Shown in pieces: positions 1-6,128 of a DNA stretch of 18,499 nt; within the stretch, counting starts at the first letter, position 1, and every line of letters begins with the position of its first letter. A program made the translations under genes and the position numbers. Source of the DNA: JAJZQD01 sp021847735 (lineage in GTDB: Bacteria > Bacillota > Thermincolia > Thermincolales > UBA2595). The stretch is taken from positions 1 through 18,499 of the forward strand of contig DAHVYW010000081.1 of NCBI GenBank assembly GCA_027324025.1, read 5' to 3'. Under the pieces are notes generated by a model. The model did no database searches and had not been told where the DNA came from. It saw only the letters and a program-made list of their open reading frames with translations.

Positions 1-1113
1 CTGATTATGCTAATTTGCCTGGGGACACCGGCCTATGCCCAGCCTGTTTTGCAGACGACTGCAGAATCTGCAGTCTTGATGGATGCGGCAACAGGTAAGA
101 TTCTGTTCGAAAAAAATGTTGACAAGGAGTTGCCGCCTGCCAGCGTCACTAAAGTAATGACCCTGTTGGTGGCCATGGATGCCGTTGACAAGGGAAAATT
201 TAGACTGAATGACAAGGTTGCAACCAGTGAAAATGCCTCTAAGATGGGCGGCTCCCAGATATACCTGGCCCCCGGGGAGGAAATGTCTCTCAAAACAATG
301 CTTTTGTCTATCGCCGTAGGCTCCGCTAACGATGCCTGTGTGGCCGTTGCTGAACATATGGCCGGTTCTCACGAAGCCTATGTAAAGATGATGAATGATA
401 AGGCTGCCGAACTGGGGTTAAAACATACGAAATTCATCAACGCATACGGGCTGCCGGCAAAAGGTCACTATACCTCTGCCCTTGACCTGGCAGTTATGAT
501 GAGGGAAGTTACTAAATACCCACTTTTTAATGAATTAACTACAATCAAGAGGTATGACCTGAGAGGCGGCAAGTTTGTCCTGCACAATACCAACAGACTG
601 CTGTGGTGGTACCGGGGGGCCGAAGGCGGAAAGACCGGCTGGACCAGCGAAGCCAATTATTGCCTGGCCTCTACAGCCAAAAGGGACAACCTCAAGCTCA
701 TTGCAGTTGTGATGTCGACTCCGGAACCAAACAGCCACTTCAGGGAATCCATGAAACTGTATAATTACGGTTTTGCCCAATTTGAGGGGGTACCTGTGGC
801 CAAGGCCGGACAGGTGATGGGCCGGGTCAGGGTCGGTAAAGGAACTATGGACTGGATAGACTTAGCGGCCAAGTACGATACCTGCGCTGTGGTGGAAAAG
901 GGCCAGGCAAATGCGGTTACCCATAAGGTAACCGTTAAACCCCTTGTTATTGCACCAATTGCCAAAGGCCAGTCCCTGGGTAATATAACAGTCTACGAAA
1001 ACAAAAAGGAAGTGCTGAAAGTAGACCTGGTGTCCACCAAGGAAGTGCCCAAAGGCACTGTGTTCAGGCAAATATTCAAGTTTCTGAGGTCTGCATACAC
1101 ATATAGTGAGTGA
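1..1113 (+). CDS. dacF: D-alanyl-D-alanine carboxypeptidase, DacF type (5' end outside window)
   Basis: This is a serine-type penicillin-binding protein (peptidase S11) that removes the terminal D-Ala from peptidoglycan stem peptides. The DacF subgroup acts in the forespore and limits cross-linking of spore-cortex peptidoglycan. Numbering from the ATG at base 7, the catalytic tetrad SVTK is at residues 46-49, SAN (the SxN motif) at 106-108 and KTG at 209-211, followed by a C-terminal beta-rich PBP5-type domain. The frame is open to base 1. Only about eight hydrophobic residues precede a likely signal-peptidase site (AYA|QP), too few for a signal peptide, so the true start lies upstream and the ATG at 7 is probably internal. 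Position directly before spoIIAA-AB-sigF is the arrangement known in Bacillus and many Clostridia, which supports the dacF name. No intrinsic terminator follows directly; the repeat at 1157-1274 is the first strong hairpin. Confidence 0.93.
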   Translation: MIMLICLGTPAYAQPVLQTTAESAVLMDAATGKILFEKNVDKELPPASVTKVMTLLVAMDAVDKGKFRLNDKVATSENASKMGGSQIYLAPGEEMSLKTMLLSIAVGSANDACVAVAEHMAGSHEAYVKMMNDKAAELGLKHTKFINAYGLPAKGHYTSALDLAVMMREVTKYPLFNELTTIKRYDLRGGKFVLHNTNRLLWWYRGAEGGKTGWTSEANYCLASTAKRDNLKLIAVVMSTPEPNSHFRESMKLYNYGFAQFEGVPVAKAGQVMGRVRVGKGTMDWIDLAAKYDTCAVVEKGQANAVTHKVTVKPLVIAPIAKGQSLGNITVYENKKEVLKVDLVSTKEVPKGTVFRQIFKFLRSAYTYSE

Positions 1114-1156
1114 ATAAAGGGGTTAATTTAAGAGTGACAGGTTTTTTGATTCAGGC

Positions 1157-1274
1157 AAAAGGAAGAAGCAGGTACCTCCGAGCGGCAACAACGCCGTTCG
1201 GCTAACCACTCCTTGCGGAGTGGTTAGCCGACGACGTCAGACCGCTCTCCGGAACACACCTGCTTCTTCCTTTT
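1157..1274 (+). repeat. Structured repeat family, copy A
   Basis: This is a 118-base element with a perfect 17-bp outer stem (1157-1173 with 1258-1274, arm AAAAGGAAGAAGCAGGT). Inside are a second stem (GAGCGG near 1180 with CCGCTC near 1243) and a perfect 15-bp apical hairpin (1198-1212 with 1217-1231). The blocks at 1175-1195 and 1235-1256 recur exactly, inverted, in copy B. It lies 43 bases after dacF. It contains no plausible ORF. Whether it acts as RNA or DNA is unknown. Confidence 0.85.
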
Positions 1275-1364
1275 AGCTGAATAAGCCTGGCTCTTTTGCT
1301 ACAGTGCCGGCGAAAAAACATGCCGTAACAGGTATAAAGGCTTCTTTGCAAATATAAATCGAAG

Positions 1365-1380
1365 GTTTGCGGCAGCAAAC
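1365..1380 (+). repeat. Short hairpin repeat GTTTGC-loop-GCAAAC, copy 1
   Basis: The 16-base hairpin GTTTGCGGCAGCAAAC lies in a longer context (about 1357-1387: AATCGAAG, hairpin, CCCTCCT). That context recurs nearly identically and inverted at about 6086-6113. It lies between repeat copies A and B. No function is assigned. Confidence 0.55.
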
Positions 1381-1431
1381 CCTCCTTTTTCCATCTTTCC
1401 CTACCATTCAAAAGCTGCAGCCTGGTTTGGC

Positions 1432-1554
1432 AACCCGGGGAGTGGCCGGTATGTTCCGGAGAGCGGTCTGACGCCGCGGCCCACCACCGCGCAGCGGGGG
1501 TGGGACAAAGGCGTTGTTGCCGCTCGGAGGAATATACCGGCCTCTCCCAGGGTT
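1432..1554 (-). repeat. Structured repeat family, copy B (inverted relative to A)
   Basis: This is a 123-base element in the opposite orientation to copy A. The outer arms 1432-1450 and 1536-1554 pair at 17 of 19 positions but are unrelated in sequence to the outer arms of A (GGAGTGGCCGGT here). The inner blocks at 1510-1530 and 1452-1473 are exact reverse complements of the A blocks at 1175-1195 and 1235-1256. The apical part differs and contains its own CCCACC/GGTGGG pairing. Confidence 0.85.
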
Positions 1555-1630
1555 CACCCAAACTCAGCGGCTGCACCTTTTGCCGCCCATCTATTTCGAC
1601 ATAACGTTACATTTGTTTTAACAATATTCG

Positions 1631-1658
1631 GAAGGAAAAGGTATTTGCGATGTAGAAA
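1631..1658 (+). promoter_or_regulatory. Sigma-H promoter of the spoIIA operon
   Basis: GAAGGAAAA at 1631-1639 matches the sigma-H -35 consensus RNAGGAWWW at every position. After a 12-base spacer, GTAGAAA at 1652-1658 matches the -10 consensus RNNGAAT at six of seven positions. It lies 31 bases before the SpoIIAA start. In Bacillus the spoIIA operon is transcribed by sigma-H with Spo0A~P, so both sequence and location agree. The Spo0A boxes were not resolved by eye. Confidence 0.75.
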
Positions 1659-1689
1659 CCTTAGCTTAGATGGAAGGTGGGGAACAGGC

Positions 1690-2025
1690 ATGATACTGGA
1701 CTTTAAGGCAGACAGGAAAACCCTTATCGTCAGGGTTTGCGGTGAACTTGACCTGGTCGCGGCCGATGAATTCCGGAAAGAGATAGACCAGTCTTTGGAG
1801 AGGAACTGCTCGAGCAACTTAATATTGAACATGGAAATGGTTAGCTTTATTGACAGTTCCGGACTAGGTGTTATCCTGGGCAGGTATAAAAAGGTAACGA
1901 TGCGGGGCGGTAAAATGGCCATAGTTGGTGCCCCGGTTCAGGTTAAACGGATTCTTGAGTTGTCAGGGGTCCTAAAAATTACCAGTACCTACGAAAACGA
2001 AAATGAAGCCCTACAGGCTATGTAA
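1690..2025 (+). CDS. spoIIAA: Anti-sigma-F factor antagonist SpoIIAA
   Basis: This STAS-domain protein releases sigma-F. In its unphosphorylated form it binds the SpoIIAB-sigma-F complex; SpoIIAB phosphorylates it to inactivate it, and the phosphatase SpoIIE (not in this window) reactivates it. It is 111 residues, the usual family length. The conserved block IDSSGLGVILGRYK is at residues 54-67, and Ser56 corresponds to the phosphorylated Ser58 of B. subtilis. The start at 1690 is chosen because GGAAGGTGGGG stands just upstream and it gives the normal N-terminus. A possible in-frame start at 1645 falls inside the sigma-H promoter and would add 15 unrelated residues. It is the first gene of a three-gene operon; the stop is 13 bases before the SpoIIAB start. 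Confidence 0.96.
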   Translation: MILDFKADRKTLIVRVCGELDLVAADEFRKEIDQSLERNCSSNLILNMEMVSFIDSSGLGVILGRYKKVTMRGGKMAIVGAPVQVKRILELSGVLKITSTYENENEALQAM

Positions 2026-2038
2026 GGGGGTCTGAACA

Positions 2039-2488
2039 GTGAAAATTAAAAATCAGATGAAGTTATCATTTATGAGTATGCCGGAAAACCTTCCTCTGGC
2101 CCGTGTGGCCGCCGCTTCATTTGCCGCCCAGCTTGACTTCACTCTGGACGACCTGGAGGAAATAAAGGTTGCAGTTTCCGAGGCTGTTTCCAACTGCATG
2201 ATCCACGGTTACGAGAATGACTTAAACCGCACTATCAGTATTACGTGCTCAGTTTTTGAAGATGTTTTGGAAATGGCGGTTGAAGATGAAGGGAAGGGGA
2301 TTGCCGACATTGTACAGGCCATGCAGCCAGCTTTTTCTACCGACCCGGAGAGAATGGGCCTTGGTTTTACATTCATGCAGTCATTTATGGACAAAATTGA
2401 TGTCCAGTCTACTGTCAACAAAGGTACCAGGGTTATTATGTCAAAGAGGCCGCAGGATGCAGCAGCTGCTGCATCAGAAGAAAACTAA
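2039..2488 (+). CDS. spoIIAB: Anti-sigma-F factor / SpoIIAA kinase SpoIIAB
   Basis: This GHKL-fold serine kinase and anti-sigma factor holds sigma-F inactive until SpoIIAA displaces it, and phosphorylates SpoIIAA. It is 149 residues, normal for the family (about 146). ATP-lid elements are visible: an N-box (EAVSNCMIHGYE, residues about 49-60), a G1-type DEGKGI (about 82-87) and a GLGFTFM block (about 107-113). It starts with GTG at 2039, with GGGGG at 2026-2030 as ribosome binding site. The C-terminus is a low-complexity Ala-rich tail. It lies between spoIIAA and sigF with short gaps on both sides, so it is co-transcribed from the sigma-H promoter. Confidence 0.96.
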   Translation: MKIKNQMKLSFMSMPENLPLARVAAASFAAQLDFTLDDLEEIKVAVSEAVSNCMIHGYENDLNRTISITCSVFEDVLEMAVEDEGKGIADIVQAMQPAFSTDPERMGLGFTFMQSFMDKIDVQSTVNKGTRVIMSKRPQDAAAAASEEN

Positions 2489-2503
2489 AGCGGGGTGGGA
2501 AAT

Positions 2504-3286
2504 TTGAGTACCCGGTTATCGGAAATGAATCTTCCCCGCTATCCGCTGCTGTCCAACGCAGAGATGAAACAACTGCTTCAGCGGGTTAGGGACGGGGACG
2601 AGCAGGCCCGTGAGATCCTGGTTAATCATAATTTGAAACTGGTTTTCAACCTGGTCCAGAGGTTCTCCAACCGGGGATATGAACTTGAAGACTTGTTTCA
2701 GATTGGGACTATAGGTTTAATCAAAGCTATTGACAAGTTTGATTTGAGTTATGACGTGAAGTTTTCTACATATGCAGTACCCCTTATCATTGGTGAAATC
2801 AGGCGGTTTCTACGGGACGACAACCCGGTTAAGGTAAGCCGGTCCCTTAAAGAGACCGCTAATAAGGTGCACCGGACCAGGGACCAGTTGACCGCCCACC
2901 TGGGCAGGGAGCCTTCAATAGCGGATATAGCCCAGCACTCCGGGCTGGCTGCGGAAGACATAGTTGCAGCCCTGGAAGCTGCTCAGACCCCGGCATCGAT
3001 ATTTGAGACCATTTACCAGGATGACGGTGACCCCATCTTTGCCATTGATGCCATTGTGGGTGAAACGGAAGAAACCAGCGGCTGGTTCGATAAAATTGCC
3101 CTGAAGGAGGTCCTGCGAAGGCTTCCGGAAAGGGAAAAAAAGGTACTGCTGTTAAGGTTTTTTGAGGACAAGACCCAGGCGGAGGTTGCCGCCGTAATGG
3201 ATATTTCACAGGTTCAAGTGTCACGCATAGAGAGACAGGCCCTCAAAAATATCCGGGCCATGATGGGCGGGGAAGAAACTGACTAA
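2504..3286 (+). CDS. sigF: RNA polymerase forespore sigma factor SigF
   Basis: Sigma-F is the first compartment-specific sigma factor of the forespore and turns on spoIIR, spoIIQ, sigG and others. It has the full sigma-70 group 3 layout: region 1.2/2 with DLFQIGTIGLIKAIDKFDLS and FSTYAVPLIIGEIRRFLRDD (residues about 65-107), region 3 (about 110-160) and region 4 with the helix-turn-helix TQAEVAAVMDISQVQVSRIE near the C-terminus. The TTG at 2504 is preferred because GGGGTGGG lies just upstream. The alternative GTG at 2495 is inside that Shine-Dalgarno and adds only three residues. Length is 260 residues against about 255 in B. subtilis. It is the last gene of the spoIIA operon and a strong terminator follows within 11 bases. 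SigG and SigE relatives were considered, but the spoIIAA-AB context settles it as SigF. Confidence 0.96.
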   Translation: MSTRLSEMNLPRYPLLSNAEMKQLLQRVRDGDEQAREILVNHNLKLVFNLVQRFSNRGYELEDLFQIGTIGLIKAIDKFDLSYDVKFSTYAVPLIIGEIRRFLRDDNPVKVSRSLKETANKVHRTRDQLTAHLGREPSIADIAQHSGLAAEDIVAALEAAQTPASIFETIYQDDGDPIFAIDAIVGETEETSGWFDKIALKEVLRRLPEREKKVLLLRFFEDKTQAEVAAVMDISQVQVSRIERQALKNIRAMMGGEETD

Positions 3287-3296
3287 AGAAAATAAC

Positions 3297-3320
3297 AGCA
3301 CAGCTTCGGCTGTGCTTTCT
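3297..3320 (+). terminator. Intrinsic terminator of the spoIIA operon
   Basis: A perfect 8-bp stem (AGCACAGC at 3297-3304, GCTGTGCT at 3309-3316) is closed by a UUCG tetraloop and followed by TTTCTTG. It lies 10 bases after the sigF stop. Confidence 0.9.
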
Positions 3321-3475
3321 TGTTGCTTAGCGTACTTTGAGAGAATAATTTGCAGCAATATCAGCCCTGTGTCCTCCGTGAACTTTGTGGTTCAACAATG
3401 TTTCAGATGTATAGTTTTCCCGTCTTCGGGGTACAACTGCTATCAGAAATATTATAAAGGAGGTTTGGTTCTATA

Positions 3476-3670
3476 ATGTATGTAAAAGTCGTTGAAATGA
3501 TTGGTGAATCCCAGAGCAGTTGGAAAGGTGCAGTGCAAAACGCAGTAAAAGAGGCTTCCCGGAGATTTGACAATATTACCGGGGTGGAAGTATACAACCT
3601 GACCGCTGATGTGGTTGACGGTGACCTGATTGATTACAAGGCTAACGTGAAAATAGCGTACACAGAATAG
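3476..3670 (+). CDS. Dodecin family protein
   Basis: Dodecins are small proteins (about 65-70 residues) that form hollow dodecamers and store or buffer flavins. This 64-residue protein has the family pattern: strand VKVVEMIGES, helix SWKGAVQNAVKEAS (residues 15-28), the NITGVEV strand (33-39), then DGDLIDYKANVKIAY. The Trp that stacks on the flavin in the well-studied dodecins, at the position just before the F/V-E-V strand, is Gly36 here, so flavin binding may be different or absent. AAAGGAGG at 3456-3463 precedes the ATG at 12 bases. It is a single gene between the spoIIA terminator and spoVAC; a link to sporulation is only positional. Confidence 0.88.
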   Translation: MYVKVVEMIGESQSSWKGAVQNAVKEASRRFDNITGVEVYNLTADVVDGDLIDYKANVKIAYTE

Positions 3671-3737
3671 GATGCACTTTCGAAGGGGTTGTTCTAAAAG
3701 TAAATTCTAGGGCAGCCTCTTTCTGTTTAGCAAAAAT

Positions 3738-3912
3738 AAGGGAGAGGCAGGTGTGTTCCGCAGAGCGAGGCTGACATCCGCCAACCGCCGTCAGGGCTCT
3801 TTGCGCTTTAGCGATTAGAGCCCCGTTGTGCCCTGTGGGTAGACCCGCCTAGCGGGAGCGGTTTGCCGGCTGAGTTGTTGCTCGCTCGGAGGAATTCACC
3901 TGCCTCTCCCTT
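3738..3912 (-). repeat. Structured repeat family, copy C
   Basis: This is the largest copy (175 bases), in the same orientation as copy B. It has a perfect 15-bp outer stem (3738-3752 with 3898-3912, arm AAGGGAGAGGCAGGT). The second stem is GAGCGAG/CTCGCTC, where copies A and B have GAGCGG/CCGCTC: both sides have changed together. The apical region is expanded and carries extra hairpins (for example a CCCGC/GCGGG pair and a GGGCTCT/AGAGCCC pair). It fills most of the 324-base gap between the dodecin gene and spoVAC. The rest of that gap shows no clear gene or promoter. Confidence 0.85.
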
Positions 3913-3994
3913 GCCTTTTAACCCAAAGTATAAAGGCTGTCTTTGAGATAGCTCTTTACTTGTTTAAGAATAAAAGGAGACTGGGGGGAAAAAG

Positions 3995-4471
3995 TTGGAT
4001 GATATTCATGATGACAAACTAGTCCCGTCTGACCAGGAAATGCAGAAAATCCAGTACCAGCAAATGGTCATGAAGACCAAACCCAAGCCGCCTCTGCTCC
4101 GGAATGTACTGGGGGCCTTTGTAGTCGGCGGGGCGATATGTGTTTTGGGGCAGGCGCTGACAAACATGTATAAATCCTTTGGTTTAGCCAAACTGGATGC
4201 GGGGGCATCCGCGTCGGCAACTCTGGTGTTTGCGGCGGCAGTTTTAACCGGCCTCGGGGTTTACGACTCCATTGCCAAATATGCGGGCGCCGGGACAATT
4301 GTCCCTATAACCGGGTTTGCCAACTCTATTGTTGCTCCCGCACTTGAATACCGCCGGGAAGGGATGGTATTCGGTGTCGGCCAGAGGATGTTCAACCTGG
4401 CGGGACCGGTATTGGCCTTCGGTTTTGTAACATCCTGGCTGGTTGGTTTGATAACTTACCTGTTCAAATAG
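3995..4471 (+). CDS. spoVAC: Stage V sporulation protein AC
   Basis: SpoVAC is an inner-membrane component of the SpoVA channel, which imports dipicolinic acid (Ca-DPA) into the forespore and releases it at germination. It is 158 residues against about 150 in B. subtilis. Hydrophobic segments lie at about 36-58, 73-95 and 133-157. The family block YAGAGTIVPITGFANS at about 96-111 is shared with SpoVAE downstream, showing the two are paralogues. The soluble, charged first 30 residues are usual. The TTG start at 3995 follows a purine-rich GGGGGG stretch at 3983-3988. It heads the spoVAC-D-E run; spoVAD begins 12 bases later. Transcription by sigma-G is expected from known biology, but no convincing sigma-G promoter is visible directly upstream. 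Confidence 0.95.
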   Translation: MDDIHDDKLVPSDQEMQKIQYQQMVMKTKPKPPLLRNVLGAFVVGGAICVLGQALTNMYKSFGLAKLDAGASASATLVFAAAVLTGLGVYDSIAKYAGAGTIVPITGFANSIVAPALEYRREGMVFGVGQRMFNLAGPVLAFGFVTSWLVGLITYLFK

Positions 4472-4483
4472 GAGGAAGGTTTT

Positions 4484-5509
4484 GTGGTAGCTACAAAGAG
4501 ACTGGGTCAGCAGACAATTGCCTTTACCAACCCCCCGGTCATTCTCAGTGCGGCTTCCGTAGTGGGGCCAAAAGAGGGTCAGGGGCCGTTGGGAGAAGAA
4601 TTTGACATTATTCTGGCAGATACCCTCGACGGAGAACAGACATGGGAAAAAACGGAACGTAAAATGCTCAAGGACAGCTGTCAACTGGCTGTGAAAAAGG
4701 CCAATCTCACCTCTCAGGACATAGATTTCATGCTGGCAGGGGATTTGCTCAACCAAATAATCTCCGCTAACTTTACAGCCAGGGACATGGGTGTACCCTT
4801 TATCGGTCTGTATGGCGCCTGTTCCACAATGTTCGAGGGCATTTCCCTGGGCTCGATGTTGATAGACGGGGGCTATGCTAACCACGTGCTGGCCGCCGCT
4901 TCAAGTCACTATGACACTGCTGAAAGGCAGTTCAGGTTTCCCACGGAAATGGGTGTGCAGAGGCCACCGACGGCCCAGTGGACCGTTACCGGTGCGGGTT
5001 CGGTGGTGCTGTCCGGCCAGGGTAAAGGCCCGGCTGTAACGCATACTACGATGGGCAAGGTCATCGACCTGGGCATCAAGGATGCTAATGATATGGGCAG
5101 TGCCATGGCTCCGGCGGCAGCAGACACCATAATTCAGCATTTTAAAGATACCGGCAGGACACCCGCGGATTATGACCTGATTATTACCGGAGACTTGGGC
5201 AGTATTGGCCGGGCCCTGACGGAACAGTTGGTTAAACAGGCCGGTTATGACTTATCTAAAAACTTCTCTGATTGCGGAATCCTGATTTTTGACACCACCC
5301 AGGACATTCATGCCGGCGGAAGCGGCTGTGGTTGCTCGTCCGTCGTCCTGACCGGCTACCTGCTAAAAGAGATGGCCGCCGGAAAGTTCAAGCGGATACT
5401 GGGAATTGGGACGGGAGCACTTTTAAGCCCCACCAGCAGTTTTCAGGGGGAATCCATCCCGGGCATAGGGCATGCCGCTGCCATTGACACATATATGCTG
5501 GGGAGCTGA
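4484..5509 (+). CDS. spoVAD: Stage V sporulation protein AD (DPA-binding)
   Basis: SpoVAD is the soluble, membrane-associated SpoVA subunit that binds dipicolinic acid. Its fold is that of thiolases/ketoacyl synthases, without being known as an enzyme. At 341 residues it matches the roughly 338-residue B. subtilis protein. Recognisable blocks are the N-terminal KRLGQQTIAF, the thiolase-like GLYGACSTMFEG (residues about 108-119, Cys113), TGAGSVVLS (about 170) and the C-terminal SFQGESIPGIGHA. The GTG start at 4484 has AGGAGGAAGG at 4470-4479. It is separated from spoVAC by 12 bases and from spoVAE by 31, so they form one operon. Confidence 0.96.
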   Translation: MVATKRLGQQTIAFTNPPVILSAASVVGPKEGQGPLGEEFDIILADTLDGEQTWEKTERKMLKDSCQLAVKKANLTSQDIDFMLAGDLLNQIISANFTARDMGVPFIGLYGACSTMFEGISLGSMLIDGGYANHVLAAASSHYDTAERQFRFPTEMGVQRPPTAQWTVTGAGSVVLSGQGKGPAVTHTTMGKVIDLGIKDANDMGSAMAPAAADTIIQHFKDTGRTPADYDLIITGDLGSIGRALTEQLVKQAGYDLSKNFSDCGILIFDTTQDIHAGGSGCGCSSVVLTGYLLKEMAAGKFKRILGIGTGALLSPTSSFQGESIPGIGHAAAIDTYMLGS

Positions 5510-5540
5510 CATGTTGAAATGTGAGTCAGGAGGATGAAAA

Positions 5541-5900
5541 ATGGATTACTTTAAGGCATTTGTAGTAGGTGGAGCACTATGTGTAATCGGTCAATTGTTA
5601 ATGGACCTGACCAGCCACAAAATTACGCCTGCTCATATTTTGGTTGGCTTTGTCACAGGCGGGGTGGTGCTAAGCGCCGTTGGCCTGTACCAACCCCTGG
5701 TCGATTTTGCCGGTGCGGGTGCTACTGTCCCCCTGCCGGGATTTGGTCATCTGTTAACCCAGGGAGCCATCAAAGGGGCTCAGACTAAAGGCCTGCTGGG
5801 AGTTTTTTCCGGAGGCATAGAGGCTTCCGCCGTAGGAATAGCGGCGGCGGTTATTTTTGGGTATCTGGTGGCAACAGTATTCACCCCTCGAGGAGAATAA
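5541..5900 (+). CDS. spoVAE: Stage V sporulation protein AE (SpoVAEb type)
   Basis: This small integral membrane protein of the SpoVA DPA channel is 119 residues (about 116 in B. subtilis SpoVAEb). It has predicted membrane segments at about 4-22, 32-52 and 95-115, and the family block FAGAGATVPLPGFGH at 56-70, parallel to the same block in SpoVAC. A CAGGAGG Shine-Dalgarno (about 5527-5533) precedes the ATG by seven bases. It is the last gene of the first half of the spoVA cluster: an 18-bp-stem hairpin follows within six bases, and the next plus-strand gene, spoVAEa, is 1.4 kb away beyond an opposed gene. Confidence 0.94.
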   Translation: MDYFKAFVVGGALCVIGQLLMDLTSHKITPAHILVGFVTGGVVLSAVGLYQPLVDFAGAGATVPLPGFGHLLTQGAIKGAQTKGLLGVFSGGIEASAVGIAAAVIFGYLVATVFTPRGE

Positions 5901-5905
5901 GCTAA

Positions 5906-5950
5906 GCGGGGAGTACCGGCTTCTATGAAGCCGGTACTCCCCGCCGGTTG
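5906..5950 (+). terminator. Strong intrinsic terminator after spoVAE
   Basis: A perfect 18-bp GC-rich stem (5906-5923 with 5927-5944) with a three-base loop TAT is followed by CGGTTGTTT. The U-tract is modest, but the stem is very stable and lies six bases after the stop. Confidence 0.8.
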
Positions 5951-6063
5951 TTTACGTAAAAAAATGCGGACGCTATCGCATCCACACTTTCAAAGTGATT
6001 TGGCTGTTCACACAGTACGCGGAGTAGTAGTACACAGAGAGTTTTGGGAACTGGTGTCTCTCC

Positions 6064-6105
6064 GCCTTACGGCTCCGAGAAGGCAGGAGGTTTGCTGCCG
6101 CAAAC
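6064..6105. repeat. Hairpin-rich spacer: GCCTTACGGC and GTTTGC hairpin repeat, copy 2
   Basis: The 228-base gap 5901-6128 lies between converging genes. Besides the spoVAE terminator it holds GCCTTACGGC (6064-6073), also found at 9446-9455, and the hairpin GTTTGCTGCCGCAAAC (6090-6105), the inverse of the hairpin at 1365-1380 with similar flanks. Bases 6008-6040, read on the minus strand, contain a CTCTGTGT-type run like that at 3366-3393. No gene is visible here. Confidence 0.5.
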
Positions 6106-6128
6106 TTTCCGATTGGAAATTTCTTTGC

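Noticed and set aside
1157..1554. CRISPR array
   Set aside because: The repeated blocks are inverted and form hairpin elements of more than 100 bases; there are no regularly spaced short direct repeats with unique spacers.
1645..1689. 15-residue N-terminal extension of SpoIIAA
   Set aside because: It overlaps the sigma-H promoter and would precede the transcription start; the family N-terminus and ribosome binding site fit the ATG at 1690.
3928..3958. A possible sigma-G promoter before spoVAC (GTATA then CTCTTTA)
   Set aside because: The spacing is 19 bases and the -10 misses the central AT of CATNNTA, so the match is too weak to list.
4244..4885. A 213-codon minus-strand reading frame across the spoVAC-spoVAD junction
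   Set aside because: It is fully antisense to two well-recognised genes, has no ribosome binding site, and its translation has no recognisable protein pattern.
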